A DNA stretch of 64,000 bases from an uncultured Myxococcales bacterium (GTDB taxonomy: Bacteria; Myxococcota_A; UBA9042), in assembly GCA_903929795.1 (NCBI GenBank), contig CAIYWC010000095.1, forward strand, positions 16,950-80,949. The letters run 5' to 3'. Shown piece after piece: positions 1 through 9,184 of this stretch. A model generated the notes under the pieces. That model saw only the letters and a program-made list of their open reading frames with translations. It ran no database searches and was not told where the DNA came from. The position numbers and the translations under genes were made by a program. Every line of letters starts with the position of its first letter. The first letter of the stretch is position 1.

Positions 1-1210
1 TGCCGATCCGCCCCACGCCCGCCTTACGCGCGGTGGCGATGATGGCGAGCAGGTCGCGATGCAACGTGGGTTCGCCGCCCGTAAATGTCACGGAGAGTTC
101 TTCGCCATCGGCCGCTTGCAGGACGCGGATGCGCTCCTGCACGGAGTCGAGCGACAGCTCGGGGCCGGAGAAATCGACCCAGCAAAACCCGCAGCGTTGA
201 TTGCACGCGTGGAGAATGCGGATCACGTGCTCCCGCGAGGCGCTCCGCCCCGAGGTGCCGACGGCTTGCACGTCCAAGTCGATGTGCACCCCTTCCGGCT
301 TGGTGCGCCGGCCGCCCGGCAGCCACGCCAGCGAACGGTCGGGATCGAACGGCGTGACGGCCGCGTTGCCAAAGTGCGCCGCCAAGGACCGCTCCACGCC
401 TTGACAGCGGCCCGTCAGCGCGCAACCCAGGCAAGGCGGCAAGTGAACGCGCCCCGAAGCGTCGCGCGCGCCTTCCACCGTCAGCAGGGGCGTCATCTTG
501 GCGACGTTGCGAAAGGCGCACGGATGGAACCCTTCCGTGCTCGCGAGACGGACCGCAATGCCCGCAGCGGCCAGCAAGCTCAGCGCCTTCCCGAGATCGC
601 TCTCCGCTTGGGAAGGCAACACATGGAGCGCATCGGGCGCCTCAGGCTCGCGCGAACGGTACGGCACGAAGCGAAATGCCGTTAGATTCGGCCAGCGCGT
701 CACGGCCAAATGCGCCAGCGGCAACAAGGAGGCTTGCGTCGCCCGATTCACCGGCGTTTCCAACTCCACGGGCAGGCCTGACGCGAGCGCGCGGTCAATC
801 CCCAGCGCCGTCAGCTCGAACGCGCGTGGCATACGGGTCGCCGCCGCGGCAGTCGCAGCGTCATGGCCGAAGATGCCGATGCGCAATCCGCTCACGTCCG
901 CCGCGATGAGCGCTTGCAGGTAGCGCGGATCGCCCAGCCTGAAACCGTTGGTATGAAGCAACGCGGTCGCACCCGTCGCCCGGATACGGCGGATGACCTC
1001 CGGCAGCAAGCGGTGCAGCGTGGGCTCGCCGCCGCCGAGAATGACACCCGCGGGCTGCTCACGCTCCAGAAGCGCCATCAGGCGGCCGAGCACGCGGTCA
1101 TCGCCCAAGTCCGGCGTCATGCGCGGCACGTGCTGGGCGCAAAAGACGCAGTGGGCGTTGCACGCGTCCGTGACGGAGAACGGTACGATCGAGCGCTGGT
1201 TGTTGCTCAC
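1..1210 (-). CDS. Twin radical SAM protein, C-terminus beyond left edge
   Basis: About 403 residues are visible. A GTG start at 1210 forms a GTGA overlap with the stop of the carbamoyltransferase gene upstream, so the two are probably translationally coupled. Two separate radical SAM signatures are present: CNAHCVFC at residues 17-24 followed by GGGEPTLHR, and CNQRCGFC at about 336-343 followed by TFTGGEPTLHRD near residue 375. Each CxxxCxxC should bind a 4Fe-4S cluster that cleaves S-adenosylmethionine; the GGEP motifs bind the SAM amino group. Between them is a cysteine pair region (PPCLGCALTGRC, about residues 257-268) that could hold another cluster. Substrate is unknown. The neighbours suggest joint action with a carbamoyltransferase and a second radical SAM enzyme in modification of a natural product or peptide. 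The family is certain, the role is not. Confidence 0.88.
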   Translation of the reverse strand, partial: MSNNQRSIVPFSVTDACNAHCVFCAQHVPRMTPDLGDDRVLGRLMALLEREQPAGVILGGGEPTLHRLLPEVIRRIRATGATALLHTNGFRLGDPRYLQALIAADVSGLRIGIFGHDAATAAAATRMPRAFELTALGIDRALASGLPVELETPVNRATQASLLPLAHLAVTRWPNLTAFRFVPYRSREPEAPDALHVLPSQAESDLGKALSLLAAAGIAVRLASTEGFHPCAFRNVAKMTPLLTVEGARDASGRVHLPPCLGCALTGRCQGVERSLAAHFGNAAVTPFDPDRSLAWLPGGRRTKPEGVHIDLDVQAVGTSGRSASREHVIRILHACNQRCGFCWVDFSGPELSLDSVQERIRVLQAADGEELSVTFTGGEPTLHRDLLAIIATARKAGVGRIG

Positions 1211-4200
1211 CACGGCGGCTCCGTGAACGGTGCCGCCGCGTCAGCTTCGCCAAAAGGCACGAGTAAGGCGGATTGCCAAGGCTGTGCGAGGGCGAGTCCG
1301 GGACCATCGATGCGAGTCGCCACGTGGGCGCCCGGCAAACCCTGCTGCCAGCGCACGGGCCCAAGCGCCAGCGCGCGCGCCAAAGGCCCAGCCAGCTCCG
1401 CCGCCAATTGCGACTGCAGCAGCACCTCTTCCGGCGCGCCCGGGCCTTGGCGCAAATGAGCGCTGCTGACGACACGGCCGCCATGGAGGAGCCAGGCTTC
1501 GGAGTGGCCATCGGACGGCACCGACTCCAGCCGGGTGCCAACCAGACAGAGATAGCGCGTCGGGTCCACATAAACCAGCGGCGCGCAAACCAACGCGGAC
1601 AGCTGGCGCGCCCGGACATCCTCATCTTGCTCAAGGCCCAACGCATCGACGGCGTGAACGAGTACGGGTGGCAGTTCGTCGATCGGCCAAATTGCACGGG
1701 CCAGGCGCACGAGGCGCGGGCCGTCGCGCGTCGCCGCCCTACGCACCGCATGCGCGAGCCGGATACTGCGACTGCAACTGTAGCTGCATGGGAAATGCTG
1801 GGTGAATTTGCCGGCGGGCCGATGGTTCAGCAAGCCGTGGGGCGCTCCCAGTGTCGCGGCGCGAATCGCGTGGGTAAAGGCCTCGTGCAGGGTCATTCGT
1901 TCCAATTCGAGCCAGTTTGCGCGGCAACACGACGGGTACCCAAACAGCGCGCCCATCTCCAGCCGCAGTGCGTTCAATGTCGCGCGATCCGGGGAGGCCG
2001 CCATCGCCGCGTCCAGGCTCACCAGCTGCGCGGCAACCGCCGGATCACGGACCACAAACACGCTTTGCACAGCGGCCATGTCCGCGCGGACAGCTTGGCG
2101 CGCTGGCGCAGCCGTTGCATAGGCCTGACTGGACGCAACAGTGAGGCCCATCGCCTTCGCCGCAGCACACAACTTGGTCAGGAACGTCGCATCCACATTC
2201 TCGATGCCTGCCGCGGGCCGGACGCCGTCCACGACGGACAGCAGCGCGGCGCCCGGATGGAGCACAATCGCCGCCGCGATCCATGCGGCAAGTTCAGCGT
2301 CCGGTGGCGGCATTTCTGGCAGCTGCTCGCGCCGATTGGCGTCCTTGCGAAAGCGCGCGCGTTCCGCGTTCGCCAGCCGCCCGGGGTGGTCGAGCACCGC
2401 TTGCAGCCAATGCGCGAGCGCGTCGCCAACCGCTTCGCCGGCCGCGAGGACGCGCCTTTGGCGCACGGGCCATGCTGCGCCACCCAGCGTCGCCGCCACG
2501 GCGCGTCCCCAGGCGAATGGCGTCATGCCATGATCGCTGGTCCGCACGCCCGTCGCACCCGGCGGCGGCGGAACCTCCAGACGGCCATCGCGCGTGAGCG
2601 CAACGCGTCCGCCGGGCGCATCGACGACGACATCCACGCCAAAACCCTCGCCGCCCAGGCTGACGTGCACGCGCGTCTTGCCATCAGCCGTTTGGGCGTC
2701 CAGCTCCGGGAGCGGCCACGGCCCACGCAGCGTCACCGCCGTCATGTCCTGCAGCAGCAGGTGCGCGGCCAGCCCGAGCCCCTCGGCCAGACGAGCGAAC
2801 AAGCGCTGCGTCAGGCTATCGGTCTCGGATGCATCGGCCAGCGGTGTCGACGCGAGCGCCAGCGTCACCGCGACCTGCTGCGGCCGCGCGGGCATGTGGC
2901 GTTGCAGCGCGCGCACGCCGTCCATCGCCAGCGTTGCCAGCCCCAGATGCGCGTTTGGCGGCAGATTTTGCGCGGGTCCGGGTAGCGGCCCCAGCGCGAA
3001 AACAGGGCGTTCGCCCGCCGCCAGCAACGCTTGCAGCCGGTCCAGGGGCGCGCCCGTCGCGAGCAGCGGGAGCGTCGGATCCAAATTGGGCTGGAGCCCC
3101 AGCGCCGCCACGCCGGCCTGACTCGCCGGTTCCATGCCTTCGTGCTTGTCGACCACGCAGCCCGGCAATTGCGCGGCAACCAGCTGCCAACCAAACGTCA
3201 CCGGACCGCTGATCGCCAGCTTTTGTGGCCGCTTGCGCGTATCAACCGGCTGACGGTGCGGCGGCAGTGCGACGCGAATTCCATCCAGGTACAAGACATC
3301 GAGGCCACTGCGGCGGGCGCAATCGATGGCGTCGGCCGGCGATTCGACGATGGGTTCGCCTGCTTGATTGAAGCTCGTGTTCAGCACCATCGGCACGCCG
3401 GTTGCAGCTGCGAATGCCGCGATGAGCGCGTGGTAGTGCGGCGTTGCCGCTGCCGTCACAGTCTGCGCCCGCACGGTGCCGTCCACGTGCACCGCCGCCG
3501 GAGCGACTTCGCGCAAGCGCGGCTTGGCCTGCATCGCCAGCAGCATGAACGGTGAAGGCTGGTTGTCCTCCAGCCAATCGGTTTGCGCGGATTGCAGGAT
3601 CGCGGGCGCAATCGGTCGCCAGCCCTCACGCAGCTTGGCGTCATTGAGGCGGTCGCGGATGTCCGTGCGCCGCGGATCGCCGAGGATCGAGCGGTGGCCG
3701 AGCGCGCGCGGACCAAACTCACTGCGCCCCTCAAACCAGCCGACGAGCGCACCTTGGGCCAGATCCCGAGCCGCATGCAGCGCGGCCTCGCCCCGCGTCA
3801 GGATGGCGTCCGTAGCCTCGCCCGCGCGTCGCAGCGCCTCCAGCGCCTCTTGTGGCTGCCAAGCCACGCCCAAGCCGCCATCGGCGAGTCGCTGCCGCAC
3901 GGGCTCACCAAGCCTCGCCACCGCAAACAACGCCGCCCCGAGCGCGTTGCCCGGATCCGCTGGACTCGGCGGCACCCACAGGCCCGTCAGCCACGGCTCG
4001 CGGCCGATGCGTCCGTTCATCGAACAGTTCAGCGCGACGCCGCCGCTCAGGCACACGTCGGTCAGCCCCGTTGTCGCGTGTGCCTGCCGCAAGATGGTCA
4101 GCACGGTCGTCTCGATGGCCGCTTGCACCGATGCTGCGAACTTGGCGTGCAGTCCAAAATCGATGGGCGCCCAGGGCGCACGCAGCACTTCATCGGCCGG

Positions 4201-4830
4201 ATGGCCATGCCGCCACGTGGACCCGAGCGTCACCCCATCCGGCTGCAGGTGCAGCAGGCCCTGGGCCCAAGCCGGATCCGCCGGCGCGTAGCCCGCCAGC
4301 CCCATCAGTTTGCCCTCGCCGCCCCGACCGAAGCCGAGCTGCAGCGTGGCTTCCTCGTAAATCCCGCCCACCGTCAACGGGCCGCGCGGAATACGCGCGA
4401 TTCGGGTCAGCCCCTGCGCATCCGCGCGGAACACGACGAGCGTGTCGTCGTCGCCGTGGTTATCGACCGTGAGGACCAGCGCCTGACTGAAGCCGCTCGT
4501 GTAGAACGCCGCTGCTGCGTGGCTCACATGGTGCAGACCGTGGCGTTCTGGACCGTCGTCACGCCACGGCACCCGACTCGGATTCGTTCGCGGCGGCAGT
4601 CCGGCCTGCGCTCGGAACTGGCTCTCGCTCTGGTTGCCAACCACGAGATCCACGTCGTCCAGCGTCCAATTCCGGGAGCGCAGCGCGCGTTCCAGCGCCA
4701 ACAACGGCGGGCGTTCGTCATAGCGCTGGCGGCTCAGGCGCTCTTCGCACATCGCCGCCACGATCACGCCGTTGTCGATCAACGCCAGCGACGACTCCTT
4801 GTTGCCCACGTTGACGCCCAGAATCCGCAT
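1207..4830 (-). CDS. Carbamoyltransferase fused to a DUF483-like cysteine module
   Basis: 1207 residues, about twice a usual NodU/TobZ-type O-carbamoyltransferase. Residues 1-545 carry the family hallmarks: N-terminal actin-like fold start MRILGVNVGN, metal-binding HHVSHAAAAF (about 100-109), TVDNHGDDD (121-129), GGVALNCSMNGR and the YrdC-like region with EFGPRALGHRSILGDPR (about 370). These enzymes transfer a carbamoyl group from carbamoyl phosphate through carbamoyl-AMP to a hydroxyl of the substrate. Residues about 550-950 are unrecognised. Around 963-1020 come FGYPSCC and HFPCSYSC, the pattern seen in DUF483-type proteins, which may bind metal or a cluster. Six bases separate it from the radical SAM gene upstream, and it overlaps the next one by GTGA. 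The N-terminal half is confident; the function of the C-terminal half is unknown. Confidence 0.88.
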   Translation of the reverse strand: MRILGVNVGNKESSLALIDNGVIVAAMCEERLSRQRYDERPPLLALERALRSRNWTLDDVDLVVGNQSESQFRAQAGLPPRTNPSRVPWRDDGPERHGLHHVSHAAAAFYTSGFSQALVLTVDNHGDDDTLVVFRADAQGLTRIARIPRGPLTVGGIYEEATLQLGFGRGGEGKLMGLAGYAPADPAWAQGLLHLQPDGVTLGSTWRHGHPADEVLRAPWAPIDFGLHAKFAASVQAAIETTVLTILRQAHATTGLTDVCLSGGVALNCSMNGRIGREPWLTGLWVPPSPADPGNALGAALFAVARLGEPVRQRLADGGLGVAWQPQEALEALRRAGEATDAILTRGEAALHAARDLAQGALVGWFEGRSEFGPRALGHRSILGDPRRTDIRDRLNDAKLREGWRPIAPAILQSAQTDWLEDNQPSPFMLLAMQAKPRLREVAPAAVHVDGTVRAQTVTAAATPHYHALIAAFAAATGVPMVLNTSFNQAGEPIVESPADAIDCARRSGLDVLYLDGIRVALPPHRQPVDTRKRPQKLAISGPVTFGWQLVAAQLPGCVVDKHEGMEPASQAGVAALGLQPNLDPTLPLLATGAPLDRLQALLAAGERPVFALGPLPGPAQNLPPNAHLGLATLAMDGVRALQRHMPARPQQVAVTLALASTPLADASETDSLTQRLFARLAEGLGLAAHLLLQDMTAVTLRGPWPLPELDAQTADGKTRVHVSLGGEGFGVDVVVDAPGGRVALTRDGRLEVPPPPGATGVRTSDHGMTPFAWGRAVAATLGGAAWPVRQRRVLAAGEAVGDALAHWLQAVLDHPGRLANAERARFRKDANRREQLPEMPPPDAELAAWIAAAIVLHPGAALLSVVDGVRPAAGIENVDATFLTKLCAAAKAMGLTVASSQAYATAAPARQAVRADMAAVQSVFVVRDPAVAAQLVSLDAAMAASPDRATLNALRLEMGALFGYPSCCRANWLELERMTLHEAFTHAIRAATLGAPHGLLNHRPAGKFTQHFPCSYSCSRSIRLAHAVRRAATRDGPRLVRLARAIWPIDELPPVLVHAVDALGLEQDEDVRARQLSALVCAPLVYVDPTRYLCLVGTRLESVPSDGHSEAWLLHGGRVVSSAHLRQGPGAPEEVLLQSQLAAELAGPLARALALGPVRWQQGLPGAHVATRIDGPGLALAQPWQSALLVPFGEADAAAPFTEPPW

Positions 4831-4836
4831 GCTACC

Positions 4837-6378
4837 TCAGACCGGCCGCGGGATGCGCGTGAGCCGGTCATCCCAGTCCAGAAACGCCGCAAGCTCTGGA
4901 AACGTCTGGGCAAACGACTGACCGCGTACCGCGTCGATCAGGTGCGTCTGGGCAAAGAAGAGCGCTTGATCGGCCGCCGACGCGGGCCGCCGGTCCAGCG
5001 CCAGCAGCAGGCCTTCCACATTCTGCCGCAATTCCCCGGTCAAGGGCAGGGGCATCAGCGTGGCCGCCACCGCCCGCTTGGCCGCGTCCGGCAGGATCGC
5101 CGGATCAAAATACGGTGGGTCAAAAACCGGACTCAGGCCCAGAATGAGCTCCTGCGCGTGCGCCCAGGCGATCAGCTCGTGCAAGTACAGCACGTTGTAG
5201 GCGCTCAGCGTTGCATTCACCACCACGTGAACATTCGCGCCAATCTCGCGAAACCACAGGGTATTTTGCGAAACAGTTGACCATTTGGCCGGATATCGGA
5301 GGTACTCGAAACGTGCGCCCACGGCGTCAAGGCTGACCCGCACGTTCACGCGGCGAAACGCCGGCCACAGCTCCCGCGCAGCTTCGGGAATGCGCGTGCC
5401 GTTGAGCGTGTAATCCAGCTCGATTTCCTTGGCGCGGCCCATCGCCACCCAGTCGCGGAGCAGGTCGAAATGCGCATCAATGACCGACGGCTCACCACCG
5501 ACGAACTCGACGCGCTGCAGTTGCCGGCTCAGCGCTTGCAGGCTCAGGCGCATCACGTCATTGTCGAGCAGCCAGTTCTCGATCGGGGGGACCTCTTGGC
5601 GTGCCCGCTGGATGATGGGCAGCTGCGCGGCGGTCTCCGGCAAGTTGCGCCACTCCAGCGCGACCGACGAACTGGAGGCCGGGCCACACGTGCGGCACTT
5701 CAGGTTGCACAGGTTGCCCGGGCAAAGCGAGAGGTCTTCCAGCCGTACCGTCTTGCTCAGATCGGCCGTGGCCAGCTCCGGACGGCGCAAAAAGTAGTAC
5801 TCGCGGCGCGATTGGGCACCCACGGCTTCCGCCTGCCAACAGCGCGCGCACGCCGGGACCTGCTTGCCGTCCAGCATGTCCTGCCGCAGCTTGGCCAGCG
5901 CCGCCGACTGCCAAATCTCCGTCAGCCCGTGCTCACGGACGGAAAAAGGCCGTCCGGTCTCGTCCCGCAACGGTTCGGCAAAGAGGCAACAGGGGCGTGC
6001 GTGGCCCTGCGTGTCGATGTCCAGCGCGCGAAACGGCAGCGCGCACAGGGTCGTTGGCGGCTGATGTCGAGCCGGCTCAGGCGGCGTGGCGGGAAGCGGG
6101 AGGCCAAGCGCTTGCGCCAAGGGAACGCCCGGCGTCCGCGCCAGTGCGTCATCGGCGCGTTCCAGCAGCGCTGCCATTTCCGCGAAAAAGGCACTCGATT
6201 CGTCGGCTGTCAACCGCGGCAATGCCCCCCGGTAGCCGACTTGCACGTGTGCGAGACGTCGCCAAGCTTGCCGGGATTCATCGCGGCTACGGAGCTCAAC
6301 CGGCACGGTGAGACGCCCCGCCGCGAGCGCGAGCACAACCACGTCCGCGTCTGCGCCTGTGTCCATTCGCTCCATCAC
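4837..6378 (-). CDS. Twitch-domain radical SAM protein
   Basis: 513 residues. The radical SAM motif CNLKCRTC lies at about residues 223-230, inside LCPGNLCNLKCRTCGP, and VEFVGGEPSVID follows near 287. Before the radical SAM barrel is a cysteine-containing twitch segment: LCALPFRALDID, ARPCC (about 127-131) and VPACARCW (about 175-182). This N-terminal twitch layout is typical of the N_Twi_rSAM family, which often works on peptides or sugars next to other tailoring enzymes. The N-terminal 100 residues are unassigned. The ATG at 6378 was kept; a promoter-like pair lies just upstream at 6418-6446. It is the first gene of a tight three-gene run with the carbamoyltransferase and the twin radical SAM gene. 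Confidence 0.87.
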   Translation of the reverse strand: MMERMDTGADADVVVLALAAGRLTVPVELRSRDESRQAWRRLAHVQVGYRGALPRLTADESSAFFAEMAALLERADDALARTPGVPLAQALGLPLPATPPEPARHQPPTTLCALPFRALDIDTQGHARPCCLFAEPLRDETGRPFSVREHGLTEIWQSAALAKLRQDMLDGKQVPACARCWQAEAVGAQSRREYYFLRRPELATADLSKTVRLEDLSLCPGNLCNLKCRTCGPASSSSVALEWRNLPETAAQLPIIQRARQEVPPIENWLLDNDVMRLSLQALSRQLQRVEFVGGEPSVIDAHFDLLRDWVAMGRAKEIELDYTLNGTRIPEAARELWPAFRRVNVRVSLDAVGARFEYLRYPAKWSTVSQNTLWFREIGANVHVVVNATLSAYNVLYLHELIAWAHAQELILGLSPVFDPPYFDPAILPDAAKRAVAATLMPLPLTGELRQNVEGLLLALDRRPASAADQALFFAQTHLIDAVRGQSFAQTFPELAAFLDWDDRLTRIPRPV

Positions 6379-6417
6379 ACCTGGAGTGCGCAGCTCGATA
6401 CACCGCCTCCGAATCTG

Positions 6418-6446
6418 ACTGTCTTGTCTCCGTGGGGCAAAGTCAA
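6418..6446 (-). promoter_or_regulatory. Possible sigma-70 type promoter for the radical SAM/carbamoyltransferase genes
   Basis: On the minus strand TTGACT (6446 to 6441) is followed after 17 bases by GACAGT (6423 to 6418). Transcription would begin near 6411 and leave a leader of about 33 bases before the ATG at 6378. The -35 box matches 5 of 6 consensus bases, the -10 box only 3 of 6. The call rests on spacing and position alone. Confidence 0.35.
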
Positions 6447-6586
6447 GTCGTTGCGGCCCACGTCGCTGAAACGACGGCGCGAACCTCAGCGCGCGCCCGC
6501 GGCAGCGCCTTTTCTCGCCAAATGGGCGGCGGAAGACGTCGTGGGCGCATCAGACTGCCAACCTTGCCCGTGACTTGAACTTGGCA

Positions 6587-8353
6587 TTATTTGGATTCAG
6601 ATTGCAGGGTTATGGCGCTCGTGGGCGAGTCCGGCTGATGGGCGTCCAGCGCGATCGCCGCCAGATGGCCGATCCGCTGGTGGCCGACGGCCGAGAAGTG
6701 AATGAAGTCGTTGAACCACGCGACACCCGCTTCGCCGTCGAGTACCTCCCACAAGTCGAGAAACTCGCCCCCGCCTTGCTCGACAGCGCGGCGACGTTTG
6801 GCCACGTGCCCCGCGCGCAGTGGGCCGCGGCCAGCCAACAAGTCCATCGCCAAGAAATCGGCCAAATAGACGAAATGGCTGCCGCGGCGGCGCGCACAGT
6901 CCACGCCTGTCGCGATTTCGCTGATTCCCTGTTCGGCCGCTGGGTTGGCGTTTATGCTCGCGAGTTCAATGGTCCGCTTCCAGTGTCCCGGGTTCGGCGT
7001 GTCCATCATCATCAAGACGAGGAGCAAGATGGTGCGAAGCTCCTGCAAGCGACCACTCGGCCGAATCAGGTCATCGTTGCTGCCACCCAGAAAGACGATT
7101 TCGTGGGTTTCGGCGGGGATTTTGTCGGAGCACAGGCGTGTCCCGAACCAGCCAAATGTGCCACCGGCATCTGTCCAACGGCCGCTCTGGGCACGGCATT
7201 TCGCGCTCTGCTGGTTGAGTGTCGCGAGGACACCGTAGGACGGGTCGGGCAAGGTGTTGTCGTTGGCGGTCGAGTAGCCAAGAAGCAGACAAGTCATTTG
7301 GCCGTCGGCTCGGGGCACGTCGAACTCCTGATTGTCATGGGGGAAAAAGAGTGCGATGACAACCGCGGCACCCAATACCACCGGGATACCGAACGCCAAG
7401 ACCTTGCCCCACCGTCCCGACCGCGCGCCGGCCGCCTTTGACCAACGGACCACCAACAGGACGGCCGCGACCAGCGCGAGCGTGAGCCAAGCGAATGCAC
7501 CGAATCCGGGGAACAACCAACAACCCACCGCGCACGCGAGGCTCAGCACACCGCTGACGAGCCCACCGAGCGCCAGCACCTGAACGACGCAGCAACCGAG
7601 GATCGCGGCACACGCTATCGTCCGAAGCTCGCGCTGGACCGGCCATGAGCCGCGCGACCGTTCCAGTATTGCCCCTTCTGCCTCACCGGCGACCGCGACG
7701 CGCCAGGACTGCACAGTCGGCCCGACCGGCCCGGCGTGGAGGCGCGTGTGGCAGCGGCCGACACTCACTTCCGGAACACCCTGCGTCAGGCGAATGCGCA
7801 CCGTTGCATCCTGCCCACCACACGCGACAACCAAGTCGCGCAGGCGCTGATCGTCGGTCCTGAACGGCACCGGTTGCCACGGCACGCTCGTCAGACCGGC
7901 ATCGTCTCGCGCCAGGCTCTGCGGCGCCGCCAACCGGTGGCCGCGATTGACGACCTTGGGCGCCACGCGCTGGGGCACAACGTCTGGCGCCTCGTTGCCG
8001 ATCAGCAGCCATGCGAGTCGATGCGGATCCGGACCCAGAATCGAAAGCTCAACGTCAGGCTCCAGCGCAACCACAACAGTCGTGCCCGGGGCGACCGCGA
8101 GGGTCTTGCCCGTTGCGTGAATCGAGATGGGCTCAACGCTTTCGTCGATCCGGTTGCCATAGCGCAGCGTGATGGAGTTGCCGAAGGGCTCAAACGCGCC
8201 CTGTCCGACCGCCGGCGTCGAGGACAGCCAGAGCGGGGACAACATGGACGCCGCGACGAGCGTGCCAAGTGCCAAAAGGCGGCGGACCAGCGCCCAGCTT
8301 GGCCGACGCCCAGGACTGGCGGTTCGCGAAAAGTGACCGAGATTGCGCGCCAT
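6587..8353 (-). CDS. Membrane-anchored SGNH/GDSL-type hydrolase
   Basis: 588 residues from the ATG at 8353, chosen because GGAGGT (8359-8364) sits 5 bases upstream; an in-frame ATG at 8401 lacks such a site. A signal anchor (about residues 20-45) is followed by a beta-rich segment, then by three or four hydrophobic spans (about 255-350). The C-terminal 230 residues hold an SGNH hydrolase: LLLGYSTANDN (nucleophile Ser, GYS in place of GDS), FLGGSNDD (oxyanion Gly/Asn) and DFIHFSAVGH (Asp and His of the catalytic dyad). Such domains add or remove acyl groups on glycans and lipids at the envelope. It lies 208 bases upstream of the radical SAM gene on the same strand, so a shared pathway is plausible but unproven. 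Confidence 0.78.
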   Translation of the reverse strand: MARNLGHFSRTASPGRRPSWALVRRLLALGTLVAASMLSPLWLSSTPAVGQGAFEPFGNSITLRYGNRIDESVEPISIHATGKTLAVAPGTTVVVALEPDVELSILGPDPHRLAWLLIGNEAPDVVPQRVAPKVVNRGHRLAAPQSLARDDAGLTSVPWQPVPFRTDDQRLRDLVVACGGQDATVRIRLTQGVPEVSVGRCHTRLHAGPVGPTVQSWRVAVAGEAEGAILERSRGSWPVQRELRTIACAAILGCCVVQVLALGGLVSGVLSLACAVGCWLFPGFGAFAWLTLALVAAVLLVVRWSKAAGARSGRWGKVLAFGIPVVLGAAVVIALFFPHDNQEFDVPRADGQMTCLLLGYSTANDNTLPDPSYGVLATLNQQSAKCRAQSGRWTDAGGTFGWFGTRLCSDKIPAETHEIVFLGGSNDDLIRPSGRLQELRTILLLVLMMMDTPNPGHWKRTIELASINANPAAEQGISEIATGVDCARRRGSHFVYLADFLAMDLLAGRGPLRAGHVAKRRRAVEQGGGEFLDLWEVLDGEAGVAWFNDFIHFSAVGHQRIGHLAAIALDAHQPDSPTSAITLQSESK

Positions 8354-9184
8354 AGGCCACCTCCGCATCGTCCAGACCTGTGGGCGAACCACGTGATTCA
8401 AGGTCGAATTGGGCGGGGATCTTGGGCGACGGATCAGGGCGATCCCAGTTCTGCGCGATCTGGTCCTTCATTCAGCCCTCACAACCAAGCTCAGCCAAGA
8501 TCCAAGGACGGTTCACGAGCGCGCCTGGTGAATCGCGTGTGCATCTGTGAAGAAATGGGCGAACGGTGGCACCCCGAAATGGATCCACGCGTGGACAACC
8601 ATCTGTCGATAATCGAGATTCACCCTCGAACGCCATTTTGACCTCTATGCTCTGGGATTCCGATCTTCACATTTGCGCCGATTCTTTCAGCGTGTCAACA
8701 TGTATGCACATAAATATGTGCTGCGACCGCCAAGTGACATGGAGGCAGAGGATGGTGGGTCGTCCCGATGCCGATTTTTGGACCCAGGTTCGAGCCGAGC
8801 CCGGTCTTCCATCCGACGCGTGCCCCGGCGGATCTCGGCCAAATCCTTGCCGCATTCGTGCCGCGCCCGCGGTCTCGTCCAGCTTGAGCTGGACCGCGTG
8901 CACGACGATCGCTTCCAGCGCGTTTTCCTGCTGTGGCAGTTCGCCCAGCGCCGCGCGGGCCTTGGATTTTTTCGCGGGTGGCCCTGACAGGCCGGGAGAG
9001 CGTGTCCAAGTTCGGGGACGCTCAGATCGGGCGCGTCGCAACACGCAGTGACTTCACCAGAATCTGCTCGTGCGCCAGGACGTTCAGCCGGCCAAAAAGT
9101 CAAGCCTGAGGCACAGTTCCGACCTGCCGCTGCGCAAAGGCGTGCCGGCCCCGCGCGAGAAAAGACTCAGATCCGAACATCGTC
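8354..9184. other. Gene-free interval (831 bp)
   Basis: No convincing gene. The stretch lies between the SGNH hydrolase start and the 3' end of the cysteine-repeat gene. It contains an unusually AT-rich patch (about 8600-8720) with an inverted repeat and a TTGACA box. A minus-strand open frame at 8667-9044 has no recognisable domain, no ribosome site and drifts into low-complexity sequence, so it is not called. Confidence 0.6.
8706..8721. repeat. Inverted repeat, possible operator
   Basis: Seven-base arms GCACATA and TATGTGC are separated by AA. The arms are AT-rich in otherwise GC-rich DNA. Seven bases away, on the minus strand, is a perfect TTGACA (8698 to 8693), though no good -10 box follows. 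The arrangement would suit a regulator binding just upstream of a promoter for the SGNH hydrolase, with a leader of about 300 bases. Confidence 0.3.

Noticed and set aside
8667..9044. Minus-strand frame of 125 codons (ENALEAIVVHAVQLKLDET)
   Set aside because: A short part looks protein-like, but there is no ribosome site, no domain, and the C-terminal part is random. Could be a decayed gene; not strong enough to call.
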